Shown here piece by piece: positions 1 to 8,073 of a stretch of 20,448 nucleotides of DNA; the first letter of the stretch is position 1, and each line of letters begins with the position of its first letter. Source of the stretch: CAVURW01 sp963743595 (GTDB lineage Bacteria > Verrucomicrobiota > Verrucomicrobiia > Methylacidiphilales > UBA1321); contig CAVURW010000172.1 of assembly GCA_963743595.1 (NCBI GenBank), positions 1-20,448 of the forward strand, read 5' to 3'. The notes beneath the pieces are model-generated. The model was not told the origin of the DNA. It ran no database searches and saw only the letters and a program-made list of their open reading frames with translations. The translations under genes and the position numbers were made by a program.

Positions 1-1106
1 TAGATAAGGCCCACCAATACGAAACGGAAACTCAGGATGTCTCCTATATCATGAGCAAATACTCCGATTGCGTGGACTGCTTCTGTTTAGGTAACGAGCC
101 GAACGTCTTTTATCCGAACTACGCTAAATTTCAGCCCGATTGGCGGCAATTCACAGGTACAATTACCCAGGCCGTTCCCGGCGCTACTTTCTGCGGGCCC
201 AGTGCCTGGAATTCTACAGAGAAATCGTGGCTTCTGCCTTTTGTTAACGACTTTGGAAAAAGCCCGAATCTTTCCTTCATAACCGAGCATATTTATCAAA
301 GCCAAGCACCGAAGTTCCGCGTGCCGAAAGGAACGGTAGATCCGCAAAAGGAAGCTGAGCTGCAGAGGAAGGCTCGCGAGGAAATGTTGGGCAAAAACGA
401 TTTTAGTAATTACTACGACGCCTTTGTGCCGGAGATCGAGCGGGACGGGCTAAAGTATCGAATCGAAGAAACGAACAGTTTCAGCGGCGGTGGCGTTGCC
501 AACGCGAGCGACACCTATTCGGCAACATTGTGGGGGTTGAACTATGAATTGTGGTGGGCTTCCCATGAGGCTCAGGGAATCAACTTCCACACGGGAACTC
601 ATCGCGTCGGTTCAAGTTTTTACGCGAATTATTCGGTCTTCAGTTCATCCGAAACGGGGCAGATTCCCTGGGGATTGTCCTACTCCATGCTGGCCTTTAA
701 GCAGATGTCCCACGGTGAGGTCGTGGCCACCAATCTGAATAAAGGTTCCGCCAAACTTAACCTCACCTGTTATGCGGTCTCAGGAACCGATGGCGCGCTG
801 TACCTGACGCTGATTAACGAAGATTTTGGCGCGAGTGGTCACGGCGCTAACGTTAAAATTGCAGTGCCAACTTATTCTATTAGCCAAGTTCAAACAATGG
901 TTTTATGTCAATCAACTGGGGATGTTTCATTCGCTCCAGGAAAATCGACTGCCGCTAAAATCTCCCTGGGCGATGCTGCGATTGATACGAACGGATCGTG
1001 GAACGGTGATTGGAGCGCGCCCTCCGCAGCTAAAGATATTCACGCCCTGAACGTAACGGTTCCTGCAGCGACCGCTTTGCTTTTAAAACTCAGCCCGGCC
1101 CGCTGA
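1..1106 (+). CDS. GH79-type beta-glucuronidase-like glycosidase, C-terminal part (5' end outside window)
   Basis: The reading frame is open to the left edge from base 3, so the gene starts upstream; the ATG at 51 is internal. About 367 residues are visible. Numbered from that ATG, the acid/base glutamate is E16 in a GNEP motif and the nucleophile is E140 in RIEETNSFSGGG, which parallels the GETSSAYGGG nucleophile motif of heparanase. The order GNEP, EHIYQ, EETNS, then NFHTG and a beta-rich tail ending in LLLKLSP matches the clan GH-A barrel plus the small C-terminal beta domain of GH79. Family members are retaining exo-enzymes that release glucuronic acid or methyl-glucuronic acid; substrate here is inferred only. 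No signal peptide can be judged because the N-terminus is missing. No downstream partner is seen: a 640-bp repeat-rich gap follows. Confidence 0.82.
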   Translation, partial: DKAHQYETETQDVSYIMSKYSDCVDCFCLGNEPNVFYPNYAKFQPDWRQFTGTITQAVPGATFCGPSAWNSTEKSWLLPFVNDFGKSPNLSFITEHIYQSQAPKFRVPKGTVDPQKEAELQRKAREEMLGKNDFSNYYDAFVPEIERDGLKYRIEETNSFSGGGVANASDTYSATLWGLNYELWWASHEAQGINFHTGTHRVGSSFYANYSVFSSSETGQIPWGLSYSMLAFKQMSHGEVVATNLNKGSAKLNLTCYAVSGTDGALYLTLINEDFGASGHGANVKIAVPTYSISQVQTMVLCQSTGDVSFAPGKSTAAKISLGDAAIDTNGSWNGDWSAPSAAKDIHALNVTVPAATALLLKLSPAR

Positions 1107-1257
1107 ACTGAATCGTGCGTTGCAATCGCTTCGTTGCTCCTAGCCTCCGTCGCTACTCAGGGCTGTAATCTTGCGTCACATCATTTGATGGCAAACATAT
1201 ATATGGAAAACCAACCCCGGTTAAGTATCTCTGAGCGGTGCCTTTGCCTCTGGTAGG

Positions 1258-1299
1258 CCCGAAGGGACGTTCTCAATTCCAGCCCAGCAACTGTAATTT
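1258..1299. repeat. Left arm of an inverted repeat flanking the IS110 remnant
   Basis: The arm has two conserved blocks, CCCGAAGGGACG at 1258-1269 and AGCAACTGTAATTT at 1286-1299. Both recur as exact reverse complements at 1532-1543 and 1508-1521, in the matching order. The spacer between blocks differs (16 bp here, 10 bp in the right arm), so the arms have drifted or were independently placed. Confidence 0.75.
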
Positions 1300-1416
1300 T
1301 TAATTTGCAGGTTAATTTGGAGTGTTTGGTAGAGGCAAGGAAGACAGGCTTTCGAGGTGGTTTAGTGGGGTGGCGGGATGTTGTTGTGGTTGAGGGGAAG
1401 TAGCTGCGTGGGCGCG

Positions 1417-1485
1417 CTATCTGAGCAGGGAATTGAGGTGGATGACGAGTTTACGCATCACGGCGACGAGGGCGACTTTGGAAGG
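1417..1485 (-). pseudogene. IS110-family transposase, C-terminal remnant
   Basis: Read on the minus strand, bases 1485 down to 1417 encode a 22-residue tail containing KVALVAVMRKLVIHLNSLLR followed by a TAG stop. This resembles the conserved C-terminal end of IS110/IS1111 transposases (transposase_20 domain, with a KVALxAxMRKLLxxLN pattern). An in-frame TAA at 1486-1488 closes the frame immediately upstream, and no other part of a transposase is visible, so this is a relic rather than a working element. The match rests on recalled family pattern over a short stretch, hence the moderate confidence. Confidence 0.6.
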
Positions 1486-1507
1486 TTAACCCCACAAATA
1501 AAAAAAT

Positions 1508-1543
1508 AAATTACAGTTGCTAGTTTATTGCCGTCCCTTCGGG
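1508..1543. repeat. Right arm of an inverted repeat, with REP-like hairpin
   Basis: AAATTACAGTTGCT (1508-1521) and CGTCCCTTCGGG (1532-1543) are exact reverse complements of blocks at 1286-1299 and 1258-1269. The end of the arm can fold as a small hairpin, GTCCC-TTC-GGGAC at 1533-1545, similar in form to repetitive extragenic palindromes. Confidence 0.75.
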
Positions 1544-1568
1544 ACTAGATACAAGCAGGCATTGTATT

Positions 1569-1669
1569 GGGTCCAGCGTCACGCTGGTGGATGCAACGTC
1601 ACGTTGCCTGGGTCCAGCGTCACGCTGGTGGATGCAACGTCACGTTGCCTGGGTCCAGCGTCACGCTGG
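1569..1669. repeat. Tandem 41-bp repeat (2.5 copies) of paired palindromes
   Basis: Two identical 41-bp units start at 1569 and 1610, and a 19-bp partial third copy starts at 1651. Each unit carries two near-perfect palindromes that share the core CGTCACG: CCAGCGTCACGCTGG and GCAACGTCACGTTGC, each with 7-bp arms around a single central C. The partial copy runs directly into a GGCC-TTCG-GGCC hairpin at 1668-1679. There are no unique spacers, so this is not CRISPR. Confidence 0.9.
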
Positions 1670-1746
1670 CCTTCGGGCCTAACCCCGAGCCAAATACGAC
1701 AATTAAACTGGATCTTGCTCTAAACGAATTCCGGCTATGGATGTTG

Positions 1747-2280
1747 CTACTTCGTCGGCGGTGGTAGGTCTCTGCTATAATCCGTCGTTGTATCGGTTGA
1801 AGTGGCGTAGGGATCATCTTCATGGACGCCCTGATGGTTCAACACGTCGTAGGTTAGGAGACCGATCAAGACGAGCGGCTGGATCAGGGCTAAAATCAGG
1901 CCTATGTTAACCATCGTCAGACCGCCCATGCGCATGTTTCCTAAGAGCTGGTCTCGTGTCTTCAGGCCGAAATAGATCGCAAACGGAAATCCGAAGGGAA
2001 CGATGGCCAAGACGAGCGTGATGATTGCCCAGGCCGAAGTGGGAGGCTTAACCAGAAAATCGGGCTCATCTGCGGAACTGCGACGCGAGTAATCAGGAGC
2101 CTCCTTAATGCCACCTTTTAACAGCTCCGTTTCACCCAGGGCTTTCCATGCAGGCAGACCGTCCCACCAGACCTGATCTTCCAGCTTTATAATACCGATA
2201 ACGAGTTGACTCCGGATCTCTTCTTCCGTGTAGGGACCTTTCTTTTCGTCGTCGCGTAAGATGTAAATTTCCGTTGCCAC
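1747..2280 (-). CDS. GYF-domain membrane protein
   Basis: A 177-residue protein with a GTG start. Residues 5-52 match the bacterial GYF_2 pattern, a tyrosine/tryptophan-rich module with KKGPYTEEEIRSQL followed by a conserved WWDGLPAW segment. A charged linker leads to two hydrophobic segments at about 82-103 and 119-143, giving a membrane hairpin, and a polar tail ends in DLPPPTK. GYF_2 modules are thought to bind peptides; the partner is unknown. It is the last gene of a possible leftward unit after GH10 and hemW, with 63 bp to hemW. No Shine-Dalgarno is evident. A function beyond membrane-anchored binding module cannot be assigned. Confidence 0.75.
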   Translation of the reverse strand: MATEIYILRDDEKKGPYTEEEIRSQLVIGIIKLEDQVWWDGLPAWKALGETELLKGGIKEAPDYSRRSSADEPDFLVKPPTSAWAIITLVLAIVPFGFPFAIYFGLKTRDQLLGNMRMGGLTMVNIGLILALIQPLVLIGLLTYDVLNHQGVHEDDPYATSTDTTTDYSRDLPPPTK

Positions 2281-2343
2281 GGCTTGAGGCTGGCATCAAT
2301 TAGGGCGGGACTCAAGCGAAAGACAACTGGGTTTTCCCCAATC

Positions 2344-3450
2344 TTACAGCAACTCCGCCGCCACGCTATCCGCCACCACCTGTCCTTTTCGCGTGAGCCG
2401 CACTCGTTGCTGCCCCGATTCCGAAAACAGCTCCATCAACCCTTCTGCTGCAAGTCGCGTAAAGCGTTTCTCGAAATTCAATGGCATCTCGATTCCCTCC
2501 CGCATCCGCAGGCCGAACATTAAACGCTCCCGCGCGCGCACGTCCTCGCTGAGCTCCTCCTCCTCTCGGCGCAGCTGCCGCCATCCATCGGTTTGGCCGC
2601 TGAGTCGAACATACTCCGCGCCATCTGGGATATTTTTCCAACGTTTCGGCCCGATGGTTGAAACGGCGCTTGGTCCGATTCCCACGTAATCTTTCCCCAT
2701 CCAATAGGCCCGGTTATGGGTCGATTCATATCCTGGCTTGGCAAAATTCGAGATCTCGTAATCGAAAATTCCCGCCTGAGCGAGCAGGTCGCGCGTGAGA
2801 TAAAACATCTCGATCTCCACCGCCTCATCGGTGTGGTACTCCCCATTCTGCAATCGCTCAAAGAAGTCCGTATCTTCTTCGTAGGTCAGCCCATACGCCG
2901 AGACGTGGACCGGCAGGCATCGCAGCGCCCCCTCCACGTTTGCGCGCCAACCGGCCACCGTTTGGCCCGGCAACCCGTAGATCAGATCGATATTGATGTT
3001 CGTAAAACCTTCTTTGCGCAGCAGGTCGCACGTCTCTGCCACATCGGCCGGTTCATGTTGGCGGCCTAACATTTTTAGTTCCTCCAGATGAAACGATTGT
3101 GCCCCCAAGCTGATTCGATTCACGCCAGCCGCATGCCACGCGGTTGCTTTCTCTTTGGTCACCGTCGCCGGATTCACCTCCAGCGTAAACTCACCGCCAT
3201 CCGTCAATTTCGGTAAAGCGGCGCAGACTTGTCTCCATCCTTCCAGCGGCATCAGGCTGGGCGTTCCCCCTCCAAAGTAGATCGTGGTCACCTCCTCAAT
3301 TCCCAGTTCTCTGCGGGCGGTGTCCAATTCCCACGCCAGCGCGCGCGCGACGGCCAACTGCTCCTGCACCCCGCCGCGCAAGACATAGAACGCACAGTAG
3401 GGGCAGATCTTGGCACAGTAGGGATAGTGCAGGTAAAGATGCTCGGCCAT
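2344..3450 (-). CDS. hemW: Radical SAM heme chaperone HemW
   Basis: A 368-residue radical SAM protein. The cluster motif is CAKICPYCAF (Cys12, 16, 19), a CX3CX2C with Phe two residues after the last cysteine where true coproporphyrinogen dehydrogenase HemN has a fourth Cys. The family motif GGGTPS follows, and HNRAYW matches the HNxxYW signature of HemW, a heme-binding protein that delivers heme to membrane targets. I chose the ATG at 3450 because HemW proteins normally begin just before the LYxHxPxC strand; the frame extends to a TTG at 3483 that would add 11 unsupported residues. The xylanase gene ends 45 bp upstream on the same strand, so co-transcription is possible without functional linkage. 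Older annotations often call this family oxygen-independent coproporphyrinogen III oxidase. Confidence 0.9.
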   Translation of the reverse strand: MAEHLYLHYPYCAKICPYCAFYVLRGGVQEQLAVARALAWELDTARRELGIEEVTTIYFGGGTPSLMPLEGWRQVCAALPKLTDGGEFTLEVNPATVTKEKATAWHAAGVNRISLGAQSFHLEELKMLGRQHEPADVAETCDLLRKEGFTNINIDLIYGLPGQTVAGWRANVEGALRCLPVHVSAYGLTYEEDTDFFERLQNGEYHTDEAVEIEMFYLTRDLLAQAGIFDYEISNFAKPGYESTHNRAYWMGKDYVGIGPSAVSTIGPKRWKNIPDGAEYVRLSGQTDGWRQLRREEEELSEDVRARERLMFGLRMREGIEMPLNFEKRFTRLAAEGLMELFSESGQQRVRLTRKGQVVADSVAAELL

Positions 3451-3495
3451 CCCCCAATTTACCCGCTCGAGACGATTCGACAAAACCTAATCGGC

Positions 3496-4605
3496 TTACC
3501 GATTTGCTGCGCCTTGCAACGCCGAAACGATAGCATCGTACGCGGGCTTCGATTTCATCCCGTCGTCGAACGGTAAAGGCCGGTGCGGCAGCTTATCGGC
3601 GCGGGGCTTCCAGCTGTTCAGCCAGGTGTATTTATCGGTGATGCCCCAGCAAAGAATCGCTTTCACGGCGGGCTCTTTCAGCATCCGTTCCAGGTAACGC
3701 TTATAAACATCTGCAATGATGCGATCTCGCGTGGCGATGTCCGCCGGCAATTGCCCGTCGATCACGTCGAGCTCGGTAACGTAGATCTTGAGGCCTAGGC
3801 TCGCGATCGCTTTGACAAACTCGTCGAAACCGGGGGACGGTTCCCAGTTCTCGCGAGCAGTCAAATGCGATTGAAATCCAAAGCCGTGGATAGGCACGTT
3901 CCGGCTCTTGAATCCGCTCAACAATTGAAGAATTGCATCACGTTTCTTCTTGCTCGAATCGCCGTCCTGTTCGGTTCCGTAGTCGTTGTAGAATAGCGGC
4001 ACTTGCGGGTCGGCGGCGGCCGCTGTGTGAAAGGCCAGATCCAGGTACTCCGGCCCGATATTTACCAGCCACGTCGATTTTCGCAGGCCGTCGGGCCGAC
4101 CATCTTCCAGCTTAACCGCCTCATTTACCACATCCCAGGAATCCAGTTTCCCAGCGTAATGGCCGACCACAGCGGTGATGTGATTCGTTAGCAAGTCTTT
4201 TGCATTCGAGGGCGTGATGTAGCCGGGCAGCCACTTCGGGATGCTCTCGTGCCAAACCAAACAATGGCCGCGCATCCTTTGCGAATTCTTTTGGGCAAAT
4301 GCCAGGATCGCATCGCCTTTACTGTAATCGAACTGGCTTGATGACGGCCGCAGCGCGCCCCATTTCAAAGAGCCCTCTGGAACCAGAACGGAACACTCGC
4401 GCGCGAGCAGCGCTGAGTAATCGGAGTCGGTAGCCAGCAGGTCCGGGCGGATCGCGGAGCCATAAAGCAGGCCGCGTTGCTGGGCGGCTTGGCGCAGTGG
4501 GATTTGATCAGGAGGCAACTCCGCGTATCCGTTACGCACGGACCAGTAAGCCGCCATTCCGAGTGCCCCCGTCAGAAAAGCACGCCGACTCAATCGATTT
4601 TGCAT
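3496..4605 (-). CDS. Secreted GH10 endo-1,4-beta-xylanase
   Basis: A 369-residue GH10 enzyme that cleaves internal beta-1,4 bonds in xylan. The acid/base is E162 in WDVVNEA and the nucleophile is E278 in YVTELDV; HCLVWH (about 114-119) and the late CWGITDKYTW segment are also typical. The N-terminus NRLSRRAFLTGA is a twin-arginine signal, so the enzyme is predicted to be exported folded through Tat. There is no carbohydrate-binding module; length suits a bare catalytic domain. The ATG at 4605 lacks a Shine-Dalgarno but is fixed by the signal peptide. The gene is divergent from pheT (127 bp apart) and heads a leftward run with hemW and the GYF protein. It is the clearest extracellular glycan-degrading gene here. 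Confidence 0.95.
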   Translation of the reverse strand: MQNRLSRRAFLTGALGMAAYWSVRNGYAELPPDQIPLRQAAQQRGLLYGSAIRPDLLATDSDYSALLARECSVLVPEGSLKWGALRPSSSQFDYSKGDAILAFAQKNSQRMRGHCLVWHESIPKWLPGYITPSNAKDLLTNHITAVVGHYAGKLDSWDVVNEAVKLEDGRPDGLRKSTWLVNIGPEYLDLAFHTAAAADPQVPLFYNDYGTEQDGDSSKKKRDAILQLLSGFKSRNVPIHGFGFQSHLTARENWEPSPGFDEFVKAIASLGLKIYVTELDVIDGQLPADIATRDRIIADVYKRYLERMLKEPAVKAILCWGITDKYTWLNSWKPRADKLPHRPLPFDDGMKSKPAYDAIVSALQGAANR

Positions 4606-4732
4606 ATTTGGTGATGGTAGAGCAGCCGATGGCGTTCAGTCAAAATCGCCGAGGGATTTGCTAGCCAATGGGTACCGCTCAAAAAACTTTCTCTTTTTGC
4701 CGAGCTCGGCCACAGTGGAGTTTCGCGTTTTT

Positions 4733-7075
4733 ATGAAATTTTCTCTGAAGTGGCTTCGTCGTTACATTGATTTGACCGTGTCTGTGCCGGAAATGCTGGA
4801 TCGCCTCACGCTTTCCGGTACGGAGGTGGAAGGGAGTTCCACCACGGGCGTGGATGACGTGAATGTGGTGGTGGGTCACATCCTTTCTTCTGTTCAACAC
4901 CCGAACGCCGATCGGTTGCGCATTTGTCGCGTCGCGGACGGGATGGGCGAGCGCTCGGTGGTTTGCGGTGCGCGAAATTATAAAGATGGCGATAAAGTGC
5001 CGCTCGCTTTGCCCGGGGCCAAGCTGCCGGGCGGCGTATTGATCAAAGAATCGAAGCTGCGTGGCGAGCTCTCACAGGGGATGCTCTGCTCGGCGAAGGA
5101 GCTCGCTTTGGCCGAAGATGCGGAGGGCTTACTGCTTCTGCCGCCAGATGCGCCGGTGGGCACACGTTTCAGCGAGTACATGCCCGGCGACACGTTTTTC
5201 GAAGTGGAAGTGACGTCCAATCGCCCCGATTTGCTCTCCTATTACGGCTTGGCACGTGAATTGGCAGCCGCAGGTGCGGGCGTCTTGAAAGCGCGCCCCA
5301 TTCCCACGATGGAATATCCGGAAGCGCCCGAATGCCCGGTTTCAGTGACGCTGGAGGCACCCGATCTCTGCGCGCTCTATTCACTGGTCTATTTAACGGG
5401 CGCGAAGGTCGCGGAGAGCCCAGTGTGGCTGAAGGACGCGATTCTGGCGACCGGCCACAAGCCGATCAATAACGTGGTCGATATCACGAACTTTGTGCTC
5501 TTTGAACTGGGCCAGCCCTTGCACGCCTTTTGTTCCAGTAAACTCGCTGGAAACACGATTCACATTCGGCGCGCGAATGCAGGTGAAGAACTGCTGGCGC
5601 TGGACGATTTAAGCTACAAATTGACGCCCGAAAACCTGGTCATTGCCGATGCCAGCGGTGCGATCGCCGTAGCCGGTGTGAAGGGTGGTAAACCCACGGG
5701 AATTAGCGATGGAACAAGCGATATCTTGTTGGAAACGGCATGGTTTTTGCCGTCCACCATTCGCCGAACGAGTCGCCAGCTCGGGTTGAGCTCAGACTCG
5801 TCGTATCGCTACGAACGGCGTGTGGATGCCGGCTCGCTTTTGGCCGCTCGGGACCGCGCTGTGCAATTGCTTCAAGAGATCACGGGGGCAAAGGTCGCCG
5901 CGAAACCACTGACGGTCGGCTCGGTGCCAGCCCTGCGGAGTCCGGTCCGGTTGCGATACCAAAAGCTGGATGGATTGCTGGGCCTGTCGATTTCCAAAGA
6001 GACGATCTCGAAGCAACTCACGTCACTAGGTTGTACTGAAATCGAAGCGGATGCGAATAGCTCCATCTGGCAGCCGCCGAGTTGGCGCGATGATTTGGCG
6101 CGAGAAGTCGATTTGATCGAAGAAGTGGCGCGATTGACCGGCATGGAAGCGATTCCCTCGCGTGTGCGGGCCAGCGGCCAGCCGGAATCGTCCGCCGATG
6201 TTCATCATTATCGCATCGCGCAACTCCGCCGGTTTTTGGCCGGACAAGGTTGGGACGAATGCGTGACCGATCCGCTGCAAACGAAAGACGCGGCGGAAGC
6301 GCAGATCAGTGACACCTCCACGGCCATTCGCCTCGTCAATCCGCTGAATGAATTGTACACGCACCTGCGTCCGGGACTCCAAAGCTCGCTGCTCCAAGTG
6401 GCGGGGCGTTCCATCGCCAAAGGTGCTCCGGGGTGCCGATTATTCGAGGTGGGCAAGGTCTATTTGAAGACGGCTGCTGGTGAGACGGACGAGCGACTGC
6501 GACTCGGTTTGCTCGTCACCGGAACGATTCAAACGGGCACATGGTATCAACCGGAACGCGGCGCGGATCTGTATGATCTCACGGGAATCTTGCAAGCGTT
6601 AGAGCGCTCGGCGGGCTTGGCGAAGGCGGCGATTGTCAAGGGCGGGACAGCTCCAATGGCCCCTGCTGAGCGGGTGCCGTTCGATCTAAAAACCGCGACG
6701 TTCTATGTGGAACTCGATTTAAAAGAGTGGTTGGCAAACGCACCGCAACCGGGTCTCTATCGCCCGCTCTCGCCCTTCCCGGCGATGCGCCGCGATATTG
6801 CCATCGTTGTGCCGAACAGCCTTGCCCACGGCGATATTGAGGCGGTGATTTCCAAAGCGATTCCTCCCGCGATCTTCGAAGAAATCGTCCTCTTCGACGT
6901 GTTCCGCGATGAGAAGGGTGAAAAGATTCCTGCTGACCAAAAATCACTGGCCTATTCCATGACGTTCCGTTCGGCTGAACGCACCTTGACTGAAAAAGAG
7001 GTGAACACAGCCTTTGAAGCCGTGAAACAGTCGCTCGTTACACAATTAAAATGTACGCTGCGTGAAGGAAAATAA
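4733..7075 (+). CDS. pheT: Phenylalanyl-tRNA synthetase beta subunit
   Basis: A 780-residue beta chain of the alpha2-beta2 synthetase that charges tRNA-Phe. The start is the ATG at 4733, giving the family N-terminus MKFSLKWLRRYIDL; the frame runs 75 bp further upstream, but those residues are not family-like. Residues 45-150 form the EMAP/YtpR-like tRNA-binding domain (HPNADRLRICRV, then KLRGELSQGMLCS). The B3/4 editing domain follows, then B5 at roughly 405-475 with PSWRDDLAREVDLIEEVARL, the catalytic-like core, and a C-terminal FDX-ACB anticodon-binding domain (about 685-778, starting PLSPFPAMRRDIAIVVP). A weak GTGGAG lies about 12 bp upstream. The usual partner pheS is not adjacent: a divergent xylanase occupies the upstream side. 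Confidence 0.96.
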   Translation: MKFSLKWLRRYIDLTVSVPEMLDRLTLSGTEVEGSSTTGVDDVNVVVGHILSSVQHPNADRLRICRVADGMGERSVVCGARNYKDGDKVPLALPGAKLPGGVLIKESKLRGELSQGMLCSAKELALAEDAEGLLLLPPDAPVGTRFSEYMPGDTFFEVEVTSNRPDLLSYYGLARELAAAGAGVLKARPIPTMEYPEAPECPVSVTLEAPDLCALYSLVYLTGAKVAESPVWLKDAILATGHKPINNVVDITNFVLFELGQPLHAFCSSKLAGNTIHIRRANAGEELLALDDLSYKLTPENLVIADASGAIAVAGVKGGKPTGISDGTSDILLETAWFLPSTIRRTSRQLGLSSDSSYRYERRVDAGSLLAARDRAVQLLQEITGAKVAAKPLTVGSVPALRSPVRLRYQKLDGLLGLSISKETISKQLTSLGCTEIEADANSSIWQPPSWRDDLAREVDLIEEVARLTGMEAIPSRVRASGQPESSADVHHYRIAQLRRFLAGQGWDECVTDPLQTKDAAEAQISDTSTAIRLVNPLNELYTHLRPGLQSSLLQVAGRSIAKGAPGCRLFEVGKVYLKTAAGETDERLRLGLLVTGTIQTGTWYQPERGADLYDLTGILQALERSAGLAKAAIVKGGTAPMAPAERVPFDLKTATFYVELDLKEWLANAPQPGLYRPLSPFPAMRRDIAIVVPNSLAHGDIEAVISKAIPPAIFEEIVLFDVFRDEKGEKIPADQKSLAYSMTFRSAERTLTEKEVNTAFEAVKQSLVTQLKCTLREGK

Positions 7076-7272
7076 GTGTCGGCAGATGCGACACCGACCG
7101 CTGTGGAGTGCAGCGAATTTCAGAAGCCGCCAGAGGAGAGGAATCTGAGCAGGCATCTGTGTCGTGTTTATGCCACACGAAATCATCTCCTGTTGCACGT
7201 GCCCATATTCCCGCCGCAAGTTGTTAATGATTGATTCTGTTTATTTTATCGGTTACGCGTGTTGACGTTCTT
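7076..7272. other. Intergenic region with inverted repeats after pheT
   Basis: Directly after the pheT stop is a GTGTCG/CGACAC hairpin (7076-7081 with 7089-7094). A second dyad, TCGTGT/ACACGA with a 7-nt loop, lies at 7162-7180. CAGATGC at 7083-7089 could instead pair with GCATCTG at 7153-7159. None is followed by a U-tract, so a standard intrinsic terminator is not supported; a structured 3' UTR or small RNA is possible. Confidence 0.3.
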
Positions 7273-7971
7273 ATGCTTTTGACCCTGGTAATTCCTGTTT
7301 ACAACGAGGCCGAAAACATCCAGGGGGTTGTTTCCGAGTGGTACGACGTGCTTTCGAAAACCGTGGAAAACCAGGATTTCGCGATTCTTCTGATGGACGA
7401 TGGATCGAAGGATACCACGCCGCAAGTGCTGGAGAAGTTGAAGGAAAAATATCCTAAGCTGATCCTGAATCGCCATACGAATCGTGGCCATGGTCAGACA
7501 TGTCTGGAAGGTTATAAAATGGCCGCTAAATTAGGCAGCGAATGGATCATGCAGATCGATTCCGATGGCCAATGCGACCCCGTCTTTTTCCCAAAATTCT
7601 GGGAAGCGCGTAAGCAATATCCGATTCTCTATGGACGCCGCTACCAACGCTTCGACGGGCTCTCGCGTAAGATCATCAGCCTCGTTTTACGTTGGGTGCT
7701 CTATTTTCGCGTGGGAACCAAATTGCACGATACGAACGTGCCCTACCGGATCTACCCCGCCAAGCTTGCCGCCGAGACGGCTGAGCGGATTCCCGCGGCG
7801 TTTGATCTAGCGAATATCGCGATGGCCTTGCTCCTGGAGCCGAAGGGCTTTCATGAGTTGCCCATTCACTTTCGTGATCGCCAAGGGGGAAGCGCATCGG
7901 TGAAGTGGTGGGGATTTGCGCGGAAGGCCCTGCAGTTGCACGATCACTTGAAGTTGTTACCGAAGCGATAA
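7273..7971 (+). CDS. Family 2 glycosyltransferase
   Basis: A 232-residue cytoplasmic or membrane-associated GT2 enzyme of the dolichyl-phosphate-mannose-synthase-like type. It begins LTLVIPVYNEAENI, has the nucleotide-binding MDDGSKDTT (D42, D43), and the metal-binding DSD of QIDSDGQ (96-98). The usual C-terminal membrane helices are missing, so it is a stand-alone GT-A domain. I chose the ATG at 7273 since it opens on the first beta strand; the frame reaches a TTG at 7231, which would add a non-family extension. Donor and acceptor sugars cannot be read from sequence. No other polysaccharide or lipid-glycan gene adjoins it: pheT lies upstream and the rhamnose transporter 102 bp downstream. 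Confidence 0.85.
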   Translation: MLLTLVIPVYNEAENIQGVVSEWYDVLSKTVENQDFAILLMDDGSKDTTPQVLEKLKEKYPKLILNRHTNRGHGQTCLEGYKMAAKLGSEWIMQIDSDGQCDPVFFPKFWEARKQYPILYGRRYQRFDGLSRKIISLVLRWVLYFRVGTKLHDTNVPYRIYPAKLAAETAERIPAAFDLANIAMALLLEPKGFHELPIHFRDRQGGSASVKWWGFARKALQLHDHLKLLPKR

Positions 7972-8073
7972 CGCGCTGGGTCAGAATTTGTATGGAAAAG
8001 GTCAATCCGTCCATTTTCAAACGAACAGAAAGCATGTTTTAATTTCGGCGGATAGCGTTAATGTAATAATTAT
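7972..8073 (+). promoter_or_regulatory. Possible promoter region of rhaT-rhaA
   Basis: This 102-bp gap is AT-rich towards its 3' end. TAATAAT sits about 4 bp before the rhaT ATG and no Shine-Dalgarno is present. If it were a -10 element, transcription would begin at or next to the start codon (a leaderless message). AAAGCATGTTTT near 8030-8041 is an imperfect palindrome. Neither is proven. Confidence 0.25.

Larger units (their letters stand above)
1107..1746. other. 640-bp gene-free, repeat-rich spacer
   Basis: No intact gene is visible between the GH79 stop and the GYF-protein stop. The stretch holds a remnant of an IS110-family transposase, inverted repeats on both sides of it, and a tandem array of short palindromes. 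An 11-12 bp element reading CCTTCGGGCCTA appears at 1670-1681 and as its reverse complement at 1254-1265, so it brackets the whole repeat block. Short open frames over the array merely translate the repeats. The first 140 bp after the GH79 stop show nothing recognisable. Confidence 0.7.

Noticed and set aside
1569..1669. Possible CRISPR array
   Set aside because: The repeats are directly adjacent with no unique spacers, and no cas gene is present.
1567..1767. Short plus-strand open frames over the palindromic repeats
   Set aside because: Their translations simply repeat with the 41-bp array and show no family features or ribosome site.
2344..3450. Coproporphyrinogen III dehydrogenase HemN
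   Set aside because: The fourth cysteine of HemN's CX3CX2CXC is replaced by Phe, and the HNxxYW motif marks HemW.
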